The translations under genes were made by a program, and so were the position numbers. The notes beneath the pieces are model-generated. The model had not been told where the DNA came from, searched no databases, and was given only the letters and a program-made list of their open reading frames with translations. From an uncultured Eubacteriales bacterium (GTDB lineage: Bacteria > Bacillota > Clostridia > Oscillospirales > CAG-272), in contig CAJLXA010000020.1 of NCBI GenBank assembly GCA_905210485.1, positions 1 through 32,755 on the forward strand: a stretch of 32,755 nucleotides of DNA, given 5' to 3'. Of this stretch, positions 22,326 to 30,453 are shown piece after piece; position 1 is the first letter of the stretch, and the number at the start of each line of letters is the position of its first letter.

Positions 22326-23845
22326 TATTGCATATTGAAGGCGACATCAACGCATATTATGTCCAGACGCTTTGCATGCTTTTTTTTCCGGGCGCCAAAT
22401 TCGGTGCCGAAGAACGCCCGACGCCGGATACGCCGACCGTGACCGTCAAAGCCTGTTATGGCGAAGACGGAGAGGCGCGCGCCGAAGCAGAGATCTCGCT
22501 TGACGACCGTACATGTCATGCGGAGGGAACTGCCGCTCCGTGTGAAGACGTGGATAAGGGACGACTCATGAAAGTGGCGGTCGGACGCGCTGTTTTCGGC
22601 GCGGGAACGGCCTTTTTCGGCGGCTATACGCCGCCGTGGGGAATACTCACCGGCGTGCGTCCGTCCAAGGTAGCAAGCGAACTTTTGAAAAACGGAAACG
22701 GCGTGCAGAAAGCGCGACGCGTTCTCCGGGATCAGTATTTCGTGAATCCGAAGAAAGCCGCTCTTGCCGTCTCGGTGGCTTCCATGGAACAAAAACTCAC
22801 GAAAAAACTTTCGCCCGATCTTTGTTCGGTCTATATATCCATTCCGTTTTGCCCGTCACGCTGCGCGTATTGTTCGTTTGTATCCTATACGTCGGGCAGG
22901 CTTCTGTCGCTGATTGACGATTATCTTCTGAAACTGTATGCGGATATCCGCAATATTTTTTCCGTTATCCGCGAATTGGGATTACGGACGGCAACCATTT
23001 ATATCGGCGGCGGTACGCCTACCGTGCTGACTTCCGACCAACTCCGTAAACTGCTTTCCGTAATAGCGGAAAACTGCGATATTCCGTCGCTCGCGGAATT
23101 TACGGTGGAGGCGGGGCGACCCGACACCATAACAAAAGAAAAACTGAATATTCTCTATCGTGCCGGTGTTACGCGCATCAGCGTGAATCCGCAATCGCTG
23201 GACGACGAGGTTCTGCGCGCGATCGGCCGTCGCCATACGGCGGACGATTTCTTCCGCGCTTACGATCTCGCGCGTGCAAGCGGCATAAAGACGTTGAATG
23301 TGGATCTGATCGCCGGTTTGCCCGAAGATAACTTCGGAAAGTTTTCGCAGACGGTTGACCGCGTGATCAATCTTGGTCCCGAAAATATCACTGTGCATAC
23401 TTTCTGCGTGAAAAAAGCGGCGGATATTCTGAAAAACAATTCCAACGTTTATTCTCTGACCGGCGGCGACACCAATAAGTGCGTAGAATATTCGCAGATG
23501 AAAACCAAATTTGCCGGATATAAACCGTACTATATGTATCGTCAGAAAAACACGGTCGGAAACCTCGAAAACGTCGGATACGCCCTTGAGGGTACGGAGT
23601 GCATGTACAATATCTTTATGATGGAAGAATTGCAAACCGTTTTCTCCGTGGGAGCCGGAGCCGTTACGAAACTGGTCAGCGGCCGATGCGGCGTAAGCGG
23701 GGAAGAAGAACGCATTCAGCGCATATTCACGCCGAAATATCCATATGAATATTTAAGAGATGCCGACGCGATAAGGCTCGGCAATCCCGCGGAAGGCAAA
23801 GTTCCGATCCGGGATAAAATCATGGAATTTTACAAAAGGAGTTGA
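22322..23845 (+). CDS. hemZ: HemZ-type radical SAM coproporphyrinogen dehydrogenase-like protein
   Basis: The 507-residue protein is a HemN/HemZ-family radical SAM enzyme. An N-terminal domain of about 160 residues includes GGYTPPWGILTGVRPSK, typical of HemZ. The core starts VYISIPFCPSRCAYCSF with the CX3CX2C cluster motif at C177, C181 and C184. TIYIGGGTPTVLT and EFTVEAGRPDTI are further family blocks. HemZ relatives are linked to oxygen-independent coproporphyrinogen III oxidation, although many family members act on other substrates or transfer heme. Its start overlaps the dtd stop, so translation is coupled. The next gene follows directly. Confidence 0.92.
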   Translation: MILHIEGDINAYYVQTLCMLFFPGAKFGAEERPTPDTPTVTVKACYGEDGEARAEAEISLDDRTCHAEGTAAPCEDVDKGRLMKVAVGRAVFGAGTAFFGGYTPPWGILTGVRPSKVASELLKNGNGVQKARRVLRDQYFVNPKKAALAVSVASMEQKLTKKLSPDLCSVYISIPFCPSRCAYCSFVSYTSGRLLSLIDDYLLKLYADIRNIFSVIRELGLRTATIYIGGGTPTVLTSDQLRKLLSVIAENCDIPSLAEFTVEAGRPDTITKEKLNILYRAGVTRISVNPQSLDDEVLRAIGRRHTADDFFRAYDLARASGIKTLNVDLIAGLPEDNFGKFSQTVDRVINLGPENITVHTFCVKKAADILKNNSNVYSLTGGDTNKCVEYSQMKTKFAGYKPYYMYRQKNTVGNLENVGYALEGTECMYNIFMMEELQTVFSVGAGAVTKLVSGRCGVSGEEERIQRIFTPKYPYEYLRDADAIRLGNPAEGKVPIRDKIMEFYKRS

Positions 23846-23850
23846 AACAT

Positions 23851-24759
23851 ATGAAGGAAGGAAGAGCCTGTTTTCCGGACGATCTTGAGGCGGCGGCGTT
23901 TGTTGCCACCTGCGAGGCCTCTTATAATGACGCGGTACGTAATGCGGCGCGACGGATTCTGTCGTCGGATGCCTACCGTATGGTAACCTTGTCCGGCCCC
24001 ACATGTTCGGGAAAAACAACGACGGCGTCCCGCCTTCTGGCAGCTGTCACGGCGGCGGATAAAGACCTTCACATCATTTCAATCGACGACTTTTACTATC
24101 ATCGTGCCGATATTATACGTCGCGCAAAAGAGGAAGGTCGCGCGCCGGATTACGAAACGGCGGAGGCCATTGATCTTTCGCTTTTTGAAAAAACGGTAGC
24201 GGCCATACGCCGCGGGGGCGAAGTTCGTGTTCCGACCTACGATTTCGTTATCGGGGAACGGACGGAGGATCGCATTTTCCGCGCCGATGAAGACGATATT
24301 TTTCTTTTTGAGGGAATTCAGGCCATTTATCCTGAAGTTACGGAAATTCTCGGCCATGCCGACTGTCTTTCCATGTTTATTGAAGCGAAGGACGCCATCA
24401 AGATCAACGATAAACTGTTTTTACCGCCGGAAATACGCTTTTTCCGCCGCATTGTGCGCGACTATAAGTTCCGCGGATCGGAGCCGGTATTCATTTTCCG
24501 TAACTGGGAAGGGGTTCGTAAAAACGAACTGAAAAACATTTATCCCCATGCGTCGGAAGTGGATATCCATCTGGATTCCACCATGGCATACGGCATAAAC
24601 ATGCTGAAAAGCAGTCTTATCCCGCTTCTTACCGATGTGAAAGATCATCCGGAATTCGGCAGTGAAGCGCGGCGTATGCTGGATTCCCTGGAAGGCATAG
24701 AAGAAATCTCCCACTCGCTTTTGCCCGCAAATTCGGTATATCACGAGTTTGTCGGATAA
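23851..24759 (+). CDS. Uridine kinase/phosphoribulokinase-family P-loop kinase
   Basis: From ATG 23851 the product has 302 residues. Walker A is GPTCSGKTT (49-57), followed by IISIDDFYYHRADI, VPTYDFVIGER and the lid region EIRFFRRIVRDYKFRG. This is the PRK/uridine kinase pattern, used to phosphorylate nucleosides or related sugars with ATP. Many Clostridia carry such a nucleoside kinase fused to a TGS-like N-terminus; this one has only about 45 residues before the P-loop. A TTG at 23842 overlapping the hemZ stop is in frame, but AGGAG at 23837-23841 fits only the ATG. The substrate is uncertain. Confidence 0.88.
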   Translation: MKEGRACFPDDLEAAAFVATCEASYNDAVRNAARRILSSDAYRMVTLSGPTCSGKTTTASRLLAAVTAADKDLHIISIDDFYYHRADIIRRAKEEGRAPDYETAEAIDLSLFEKTVAAIRRGGEVRVPTYDFVIGERTEDRIFRADEDDIFLFEGIQAIYPEVTEILGHADCLSMFIEAKDAIKINDKLFLPPEIRFFRRIVRDYKFRGSEPVFIFRNWEGVRKNELKNIYPHASEVDIHLDSTMAYGINMLKSSLIPLLTDVKDHPEFGSEARRMLDSLEGIEEISHSLLPANSVYHEFVG

Positions 24760-24801
24760 CAATGAGGGAATGAATAAAACGAAAGATAATTATATATAAT
24801 T

Positions 24802-26088
24802 ATGAAGATACTTTTTCAGGATGTCGCACTGATCGACAAGGACATCGACAGCCGTTTTTATGTGGCTACCGACGGCGCTTATATTACCTATGTCGGTGAC
24901 AGAAAACCTGCGGATAACGATTTTGACCGCGTGATAGACGGCCGTGGCCGCCTTCTCACACCGGCGTTTTACAATGCGCATACGCATGCGGCCATGACGC
25001 TGTTTCGCGGATATGGCGAAGATCTGCCGCTTGATAAATGGCTGAATGAGCGTATTTTCCCGGCGGAAGACCGTCTCAATGAAGAACGTGTTTATTACGG
25101 TGTTCTTCTTGCCATTGCGGAAATGATTCGCAACGGTATTGTCTCTTTCAGCGATATGTATTTCTTTTGCGACGCGGCCGTGCGTGCGGTTGCCGAATCG
25201 GGCATAAAGGCCAATATCAGTCGTTCGGTAGTCAGTTTTGACAAGGCGGCGGACTTTACGGCGGATACGCGTATGAAAGAGGGAATTGATCTTTTTCAGC
25301 GTTATCACAACGCCTGTGACGGTCGTATCCGTATCGACATGTCGTTGCATGCGGAATATACCAATGTGGCGGAGGGCGTTCGCTATCTTGCGGACGTTGC
25401 GCATGATCTTGGCGCGCGTGTGCAGATTCATCTTTCGGAAACCGAAAAAGAACACAAGGAATGTATTGCCCGTCATGGCATGACCCCGACCGAATTCTTC
25501 TTTGAAAACGGTCTCTTCCGTTCGCCTGTGACGGCCGCACATTGCGTATATCTTACGGATTCGGATAGAAAAATCATGGCAGAAAACGGTGCTACCGCCG
25601 TGCATAACCCTGTCAGCAATCTGAAACTCGGCAGCGGCATAATGCCGCTCCGCCATACGCTTGACGCCGGTATCAACGTGGCGCTCGGCACGGACGGCGC
25701 GGCTTCCAACAACCGTCTTGATCTTTTGCGGGAAATGCAACTGGCGGCGCTTCTCGAAAAGGGGTGCTCCCGCAGGCCGGACAACATTACGGCAAAAGAT
25801 GTGTTCGGATTGGCTACCGTAAACGGTGCCAGAGCGCAGGGGAGAGACGACTGTGGCGAGATCGCCGTCGGTCGTCGGGCAGATATTCTGCTCTGGGATA
25901 CGGCCGCCCTTCACAATCTTCCCGTTTACGATTATTATACGATGCTTTCGGGTTCCGCCGAGGCTTCGGACGTGACACTTACCATGGCGGACGGACATAT
26001 TTTATATGAAGACGGCGTGTATACGACTTTGGACGTTGAAAAACTGCGTGCGGAGTTTCTTTCTGTACAGCGCCACTACTTCGACTGA
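24802..26088 (+). CDS. Amidohydrolase, MtaD-like (5-methylthioadenosine/S-adenosylhomocysteine deaminase)
   Basis: The 428-residue metal-dependent hydrolase belongs to the TrzN/AtzA-like branch. Metal ligands are H60 and H62 in NAHTHAAMTLFRGY, H210 in HLSET, H247 in AAHCV and D298 in GTDGAASNN. Members deaminate S-adenosylhomocysteine, methylthioadenosine, adenosine or guanine; the NAHTH...LFRGYGEDLPLDKWL segment favours the SAH/MTA group. That would complement MetK by recycling SAM by-products. The start MKILF fits the family, but there is no good Shine-Dalgarno in the 42-nt A/T-rich gap. Nucleobase or other deaminases are alternatives. Confidence 0.87.
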   Translation: MKILFQDVALIDKDIDSRFYVATDGAYITYVGDRKPADNDFDRVIDGRGRLLTPAFYNAHTHAAMTLFRGYGEDLPLDKWLNERIFPAEDRLNEERVYYGVLLAIAEMIRNGIVSFSDMYFFCDAAVRAVAESGIKANISRSVVSFDKAADFTADTRMKEGIDLFQRYHNACDGRIRIDMSLHAEYTNVAEGVRYLADVAHDLGARVQIHLSETEKEHKECIARHGMTPTEFFFENGLFRSPVTAAHCVYLTDSDRKIMAENGATAVHNPVSNLKLGSGIMPLRHTLDAGINVALGTDGAASNNRLDLLREMQLAALLEKGCSRRPDNITAKDVFGLATVNGARAQGRDDCGEIAVGRRADILLWDTAALHNLPVYDYYTMLSGSAEASDVTLTMADGHILYEDGVYTTLDVEKLRAEFLSVQRHYFD

Positions 26089-26140
26089 ATCCGATTAAAG
26101 AAACGCGCGGACGCAGAATTCTTTTCCGAAAGGGTTCGTT

Positions 26141-27796
26141 ATGGAGAACAAAGATGCGTCTCTGCATAAAACAAAACGGCTTTTCTTTTCGGGCGTACTT
26201 GCCTTGTCGGTCGCCAATATTCTTGTAAAGGTTATCGGTCTTCTCTTCAAGATACCGATTGCCAATATTCTTTCCTCCGAAGAATTGGGATCCGGGGTAG
26301 GCCTCGGATATTTCAGTTCTTCCTATACGGTATATACATGGCTTTTTGTTGTGGCTACCGCGGGACTTCCGAACGGTATTTCCATCGTTATTTCCGAGGA
26401 TCGCGCCGCGGGCAGGCGCAAAGCGGTTGACAAAACGTTTCGTTCGGTTCTTCTCATTTTTACGATCGTCGGCCTGTTTCTTTTTTCCGTGATGCTGTTC
26501 GGCGCGGGAGGAATTGCCGCCCTGATCCGCAATCCGGAGGCGCGCTTCTCCATGATGGCGATAGCGCCGACGCTTTTGTTCATTTGCATTATGAGCGTTC
26601 TGCGCGGGTATTTTTACGGCTTTCAGAGTATGATTCCCGCCGCGGTATCTGAAGTGATCGAGTCGCTCGGCAAACTGATTTTCGGAATTGCCGGGGCATA
26701 TTATGCGGTGAGCCGCGGATATACCGCGCCCGTGGTGGCGGCATATGCCACTTTCGGTATCACGGCCGGCGTTTTTTTCGGTACGCTCTATCTTTGGTTT
26801 GCACGGCGGCATTATATACGGAAAGGCAAACTGCTGTATCTCACCGACGCTTACGACGACAGTGTGGAAAACGGGTATCTGTCACGGGTTTTTATGCTGT
26901 CTGTACCGATCACGCTCGCGTCCTCCGTCATGAGTCTTACGGGACTGATTGATGTCGGAACGATGATGGCGCGATTGCAGGGAATCGGATATTCGGAGGC
27001 AGAAGCCTCCGCGCTTTACGGCACCTATTCCATGCTTGCGGTTCCGATGTATAATCTTCCCGTCATTCTGCTTGCGCCGATTTCTTCGGCCGTGATCCCG
27101 CTCTTGTCTTCCATGATTGCGCGCGGAGACCATGACGGCACCAAACGCATCACCGAAAGCGCCGTGCGGCTTGTGTCACTTTTTATAATCCCTTGTTCGC
27201 TCGGACTTGCGGCCTTTTCTTATCCGATATTGTCGCTGTTTTATGCGGAGAATTCCGCCCGCACGGCGGCGCCGCTTTTGTCCGTTCTTGCGGCGGCCAC
27301 GTTTTTCCTCGGACTTCTGACTCTGATGAACTCAGTATTACAGGCGCATCATCTGGCCGGCAAGACCGTGATCTCCATGTCGCTCGGCGCGGCGGTGAAA
27401 TTGCTGTCCGGCATATTCCTTGTCGGCAATCCGAAGATCGGCATTTACGGCGTTCCTGTGGGAACGGTGCTTTGCTATCTTACGATCATTACGGCCGACG
27501 CGTATTTCTTTCACCGCCATCTCGGCATTGCGCCGCGCTTTTCTCATGCGTTTATACGTCCGTTCTGCGCGTCGGCCATGGCGGTTCTGCCTGTAAAACT
27601 GTTGTTATATCCTTTCCTTGATCTGCATATTCCGGGGAAGGCGGCGACGCTTTTGTCCATTGGGGCGGTTGCGCTTCTGTACGGCGTGTTTTTACTTTTG
27701 TTCCGCGCCGTTCTGAAATCGGACCTCCTGCTTTTGCCGGGCGGAAACAAAATTTATGCGGTACTGAAAAAAAGAAATTTGATTACGGAGAAATAA
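26141..27796 (+). CDS. SpoVB/MurJ-type polysaccharide or lipid II flippase
   Basis: The 551-residue protein has about fourteen hydrophobic helices and the MOP-superfamily pattern of SpoVB/YabM/YtgP proteins: the N-terminal LALSVANILVKVIGLLFKIPIANIL helix and the RGYFYGFQSMIPAAVSEVIESLGKL segment are characteristic. Such proteins move lipid-linked cell-wall precursors across the membrane, and spore-forming relatives act in cortex synthesis. AAAGGG lies six bases before the ATG. The gene overlaps mazG at TAATG. The order flippase-mazG-rqcP-yabP-yabQ parallels yabM-yabN-yabO-yabP-yabQ of Bacillus subtilis, making it a positional equivalent of YabM. Confidence 0.88.
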   Translation: MENKDASLHKTKRLFFSGVLALSVANILVKVIGLLFKIPIANILSSEELGSGVGLGYFSSSYTVYTWLFVVATAGLPNGISIVISEDRAAGRRKAVDKTFRSVLLIFTIVGLFLFSVMLFGAGGIAALIRNPEARFSMMAIAPTLLFICIMSVLRGYFYGFQSMIPAAVSEVIESLGKLIFGIAGAYYAVSRGYTAPVVAAYATFGITAGVFFGTLYLWFARRHYIRKGKLLYLTDAYDDSVENGYLSRVFMLSVPITLASSVMSLTGLIDVGTMMARLQGIGYSEAEASALYGTYSMLAVPMYNLPVILLAPISSAVIPLLSSMIARGDHDGTKRITESAVRLVSLFIIPCSLGLAAFSYPILSLFYAENSARTAAPLLSVLAAATFFLGLLTLMNSVLQAHHLAGKTVISMSLGAAVKLLSGIFLVGNPKIGIYGVPVGTVLCYLTIITADAYFFHRHLGIAPRFSHAFIRPFCASAMAVLPVKLLLYPFLDLHIPGKAATLLSIGAVALLYGVFLLLFRAVLKSDLLLLPGGNKIYAVLKKRNLITEK

Positions 27797-28605
27797 TGAT
27801 GACGGAAGAAGCAAAAAAACTCGCCGAAAAGTCGCGGTACGATTTTTCGGATCTCGTTGAACTGATGCGTATTCTGCGCGCACCGGGGGGCTGCCCCTGG
27901 GATCGCGCGCAGACGCACGAAAGTATCCGCCGGAATCTGATCGAGGAAACCTATGAAGTTGTGGAAGCGATTGATAACGGCGACAGAAAACTCATGCGTG
28001 AGGAACTCGGCGATCTGTTGATGCAGGTGGTGTTTCATGCCGAGATGGCAAAAGAAGACGGCGAATTCGACATCGGCGACGTGATACATGACGTAACGGC
28101 AAAGTTGGTGTATCGCCATCCGCATATTTTCAAGGATGTTACTGCCGATACAACGGACGAGGTACTGGCCAATTGGGAACAGCTGAAGAATAAAGAAAAA
28201 AAGCGGAAAACGCCGAAAGACAGAATGGACGCGGTGCCGCCGTCTTTGCCGGCGCTTATGCGTGCGGACAAGGTGTCGTCCGTCGCAGGGAAGTACGGTT
28301 TTGACTTTCCCGATGCCGCCGACGCGATGCAAAAAATTGATGAAGAACTGGCCGAAGTCAAGGCCGCCGGAACAGCGGACGAGCTTTTCGAGGAAGTGGG
28401 GGATCTTCTTTTCAGCACGGCAAATTTCGCACGCAAATGCGGATTTTCTGCAGAAGAGGCTCTTGGTCGTGCCGTCGACAAATTCCGCAAACGTTTTCTC
28501 GGAATGAACGAACTTCTTGAAAAAGATGGAAAGAAATTGGAGGAAGTGACACTTCCCGAAATGGATTCTTACTGGAATATGGCTAAAATGGACAAAAAAC
28601 GATAA
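27796..28605 (+). CDS. mazG: Nucleoside triphosphate pyrophosphohydrolase MazG
   Basis: The 269-residue protein has two MazG folds. The first includes APGGCPWDRAQTHESIRRNLIEETYEVVEAI with the metal-binding E50-E51...E54 helix and REELGDLLMQVVFHAEMA. The second, near residues 180-240, includes KIDEELAEVKAAG...EEVGDLLFSTANFARKCG. It hydrolyses (d)NTPs to monophosphates and pyrophosphate and may also lower ppGpp in stress. It lacks the tetrapyrrole-methylase domain fused to MazG in Bacillus YabN. GGAG is upstream; ATG 27796 and ATG 27799 are both possible. No terminator separates it from the hup promoter region. Confidence 0.95.
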   Translation: MMTEEAKKLAEKSRYDFSDLVELMRILRAPGGCPWDRAQTHESIRRNLIEETYEVVEAIDNGDRKLMREELGDLLMQVVFHAEMAKEDGEFDIGDVIHDVTAKLVYRHPHIFKDVTADTTDEVLANWEQLKNKEKKRKTPKDRMDAVPPSLPALMRADKVSSVAGKYGFDFPDAADAMQKIDEELAEVKAAGTADELFEEVGDLLFSTANFARKCGFSAEEALGRAVDKFRKRFLGMNELLEKDGKKLEEVTLPEMDSYWNMAKMDKKR

Positions 28606-28633
28606 AATATTACATAATATTTCGTAAAAACTA

Positions 28634-28661
28634 TTGATTTTTTGAAAAAGCATGGTATACT
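28634..28661 (+). promoter_or_regulatory. Extended -10 sigma-A promoter of hup
   Basis: TTGATT, 16 bp, TG-G-TATACT. It stands 36 nt before the HU start codon. A/T-rich DNA and a small AAATATT-ACAT-AATATTT dyad lie just upstream. Confidence 0.78.
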
Positions 28662-28697
28662 ATAATTGCAAATATTTCATACGAAAGGTATAGAAAC

Positions 28698-28973
28698 ATG
28701 AACAAAGCTCAACTCATCGATGTCATCGCTCTGAAAACTGAGAGCAAGAAAAAGGACGCCGAAGCACTTGTGGACGCTGTGGTAGACGCCATTTCGGAAG
28801 CACTTGCGGCAGGCGACAAAGTTCAGATTTTCGGTTTCGGTAATTTTGAAGTGAAGGAAAGAGCTGCCCGCGACGGCCGCAATCCGCACACCGGCGAGAA
28901 AATTCAGATTGAAGCCACGAAGCATATCTCCTTTACTGCTGCGAAGGCACTGAAAGACGCAGTAAGCAAATAA
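28698..28973 (+). CDS. hup: HU-family DNA-binding protein
   Basis: The 91-residue protein is a standard HU: MNKAQLIDVIALKTESKKKDAEALVDAVVDAI helices, the saddle segment FGFGNFEVKERAARDGRNPHTGEKI (HU/IHF signature with the intercalating proline in RNPHTG), and the C-terminal helix KHISFTAAKALKDAV. It bends and compacts DNA as a dimer. It has its own promoter and a good AAAGG site. The gene is three bases ahead of rqcP, so both should be on one mRNA. Codons are highly biased, as expected for an abundant protein. Confidence 0.97.
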   Translation: MNKAQLIDVIALKTESKKKDAEALVDAVVDAISEALAAGDKVQIFGFGNFEVKERAARDGRNPHTGEKIQIEATKHISFTAAKALKDAVSK

Positions 28974-28976
28974 TCC

Positions 28977-29219
28977 ATGCGCCTTGACAAGTATCTCAAG
29001 GTTTCGCGTATTATCAAGAGAAGAACGGTGGCGAACGATGCCTGCGATGCGTCGCGCGTCACCGTTAATTCTCGCCCTGCGAAAGCGTCCTACGAAGTAA
29101 AGGTCGGAGACGTAATTGAAATAGGGTTCGGAGGGAAAGCGCTGAAAATCCGCGTAACCGATATAAAAGACAGTACCAAAAAAGCCGACGCCTCCGACAT
29201 GTACGAAGTTGTGGAATAA
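28977..29219 (+). CDS. rqcP: S4-domain RNA-binding protein RqcP (YabO/Hsp15-like)
   Basis: The 80-residue protein is a single S4 domain: MRLDKYLKVSRIIKRRTVANDACDASRVTVNS with the basic RNA-contact helices, then VKVGDVIEIGFGGKALKIRVTDI. RqcP helps RqcH extend stalled nascent chains with alanine tails in bacterial ribosome-associated quality control, binding at the 50S P-site tRNA region. It follows hup by 3 nt, and translation is probably coupled because no strong separate Shine-Dalgarno is visible beyond the AAATAATCC context. Position before yabP and yabQ supports the YabO assignment. Confidence 0.93.
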   Translation: MRLDKYLKVSRIIKRRTVANDACDASRVTVNSRPAKASYEVKVGDVIEIGFGGKALKIRVTDIKDSTKKADASDMYEVVE

Positions 29220-29273
29220 ATCGTTCGGTCCCCGCATATATTGCCTATGAATACATGAAATGCGGAGGGACTT

Positions 29274-29555
29274 ATGAACGAAACTTCTGCCATACCGGAA
29301 AAACACAATTTAACATTGAAAAGCCGTCGGGAGTTGCTCCTTGACGGCGTTCTTGACGTTTCGGGTTTTGATGAAAACTCGGTAGCCCTTAAAACGGCCA
29401 TGGGGAGCATGGTCATTGACGGGCAGAATCTGCATATCACAAAAATGTCGCTGGAAACGGGTGAAGTCAAAGTGGAGGGAACGGTGACCGGGATCTTTTA
29501 CGAAGCGGAACGCGACGCGAAACCGACCGGCTTTTTCCGCCGCATTTTCAAATAA
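29274..29555 (+). CDS. yabP: Sporulation protein YabP
   Basis: The 93-residue protein has the YabP/YqfC-family pattern: HNLTLKSRRELLLDGVLDVSGFDENSVALKTAMGSMVIDGQNLHITKMSLETGEVKVEGTV, an all-beta domain, with a basic tail FFRRIF. In B. subtilis, yabP is expressed in the mother cell under sigma-E; its molecular role is poorly defined. GGAGG is ideally placed before the ATG. A 54-nt gap follows rqcP and yabQ starts 3 nt after the stop. Together with yabQ it marks this organism's lineage as spore-forming. Confidence 0.92.
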   Translation: MNETSAIPEKHNLTLKSRRELLLDGVLDVSGFDENSVALKTAMGSMVIDGQNLHITKMSLETGEVKVEGTVTGIFYEAERDAKPTGFFRRIFK

Positions 29556-29558
29556 GCC

Positions 29559-30203
29559 ATGGAAATCTCCATGTTTTCCGTCGGGCAAGCGCTCTTGTAT
29601 GCGCTCCTTTTCGGTTTTGCACTGGGCGCTTTTCAAAGCGTCCTGTTCATCATTTCCATGTTGTGCGGCGCAGGTTCTCCCGAACCGCCGCTCGGTGCCC
29701 GTGAAACCGTAATGCTACCGCTCATCGGCGCTTGTCCTTTTATCAAAAAAGGCGGTAAGGCAAAAAAAGCGTATAGCGCAACGCTGTTTTTCATAGCGGA
29801 TATTCTTTTTTTCACTCTTGCGGGCGTTGCGCTTGCTGTATTTGTGTACAGCGTCGGCGGTATTTTCCGCCTGTCATATGTCTTTTTCGCTTTGTGCGGA
29901 CTGTTTCTTTTTTCGCGTACGTTCGGCAGACTGCTGTCGTCGGCAATGGCATACATCCTTTTTTTCCTGCGCGTCTTGTTTTTGTATTTTGTGCATTTTG
30001 CGGCGATCCCCGTCCTGTTTCTTTGGCGGCGCATGAAGAAAGTATTCCTCGTAATTCTCGGATGCGGACAAAAATGCGGCCGCGCCGCCATGCGTGCGGG
30101 ATATGCCGCGTCGGCGAAAAAAAGAGAAGAATTGCGTGCGAAACGGCTTCTGAAACAGGTGGAAGAAATATGCAATTTGTCGCTTTTGCATGATAAAATG
30201 TAG
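29559..30203 (+). CDS. yabQ: Sporulation membrane protein YabQ
   Basis: The 214-residue protein has about four hydrophobic helices (ALLYALLFGFALGAFQSVLFII near the N-terminus, then IADILFFTLAGVALAVFVYSVGG, VFFALCGLFLF and ILFFLRVLFLYFVHFAAIPVLFL) and a basic, charged C-terminal tail rich in Lys, Arg and Glu. This fits YabQ, a forespore-surface membrane protein needed for cortex formation in B. subtilis. ATG 29559 lies 3 nt after yabP; ATG 29571 (MFSVGQ) may be the true start because family members begin close to the first helix. A terminator follows, and divIC, often next in this cluster, is absent here. Confidence 0.88.
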   Translation: MEISMFSVGQALLYALLFGFALGAFQSVLFIISMLCGAGSPEPPLGARETVMLPLIGACPFIKKGGKAKKAYSATLFFIADILFFTLAGVALAVFVYSVGGIFRLSYVFFALCGLFLFSRTFGRLLSSAMAYILFFLRVLFLYFVHFAAIPVLFLWRRMKKVFLVILGCGQKCGRAAMRAGYAASAKKREELRAKRLLKQVEEICNLSLLHDKM

Positions 30204-30261
30204 CACATGACCAAATTGTACATTGCAAAATGGCTTATTTTGTTAAATATATATAAAATTT

Positions 30262-30292
30262 AAAGAGAAATCTTGAAAAGATTTCTCTTTTT
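30262..30292 (+). terminator. Terminator of the hup-rqcP-yabP-yabQ region
   Basis: AAAGAGAAATCTT-GAA-AAGATTTCTCTTT forms a perfect 13-bp stem followed by a T-rich tract, about 60 nt after the yabQ stop. Confidence 0.9.
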
Positions 30293-30305
30293 CCTTTATT
30301 TTCAG

Positions 30306-30334
30306 TTGACATTTGCTCACATAAGTGGTACTAT
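30306..30334 (+). promoter_or_regulatory. Sigma-A promoter of glgB with extended -10
   Basis: Consensus -35 TTGACA, 17 bp, TG-G-TACTAT. The predicted leader before the start at 30454 is about 110 nt and holds no known riboswitch. Confidence 0.82.
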
Positions 30335-30453
30335 TAAACTGAAGATTATTCCTAATATTTATAATTTTATCGTGATACCTTTTCTACTTCGAGCATATTC
30401 TACAAGACCATTGCGGTATGATAGTAAAGAGAAACAGAAAGGCGAGTGTATCC

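Noticed and set aside
24791..24801. TATAAT just before the mtaD-like start
   Set aside because: It ends one base before the ATG, so transcription would begin inside the gene; there is no matching -35. It is probably chance in an A/T-rich gap.
29220..29273. Sigma-E promoter before yabP
   Set aside because: AATACAT resembles a sigma-E -10, but the position about 14 bp upstream has no matching -35 element.
29812..30228. Several open frames on both strands over yabQ
   Set aside because: They lack ribosome-binding sites and motifs; the YabQ frame has the expected membrane helices and synteny.
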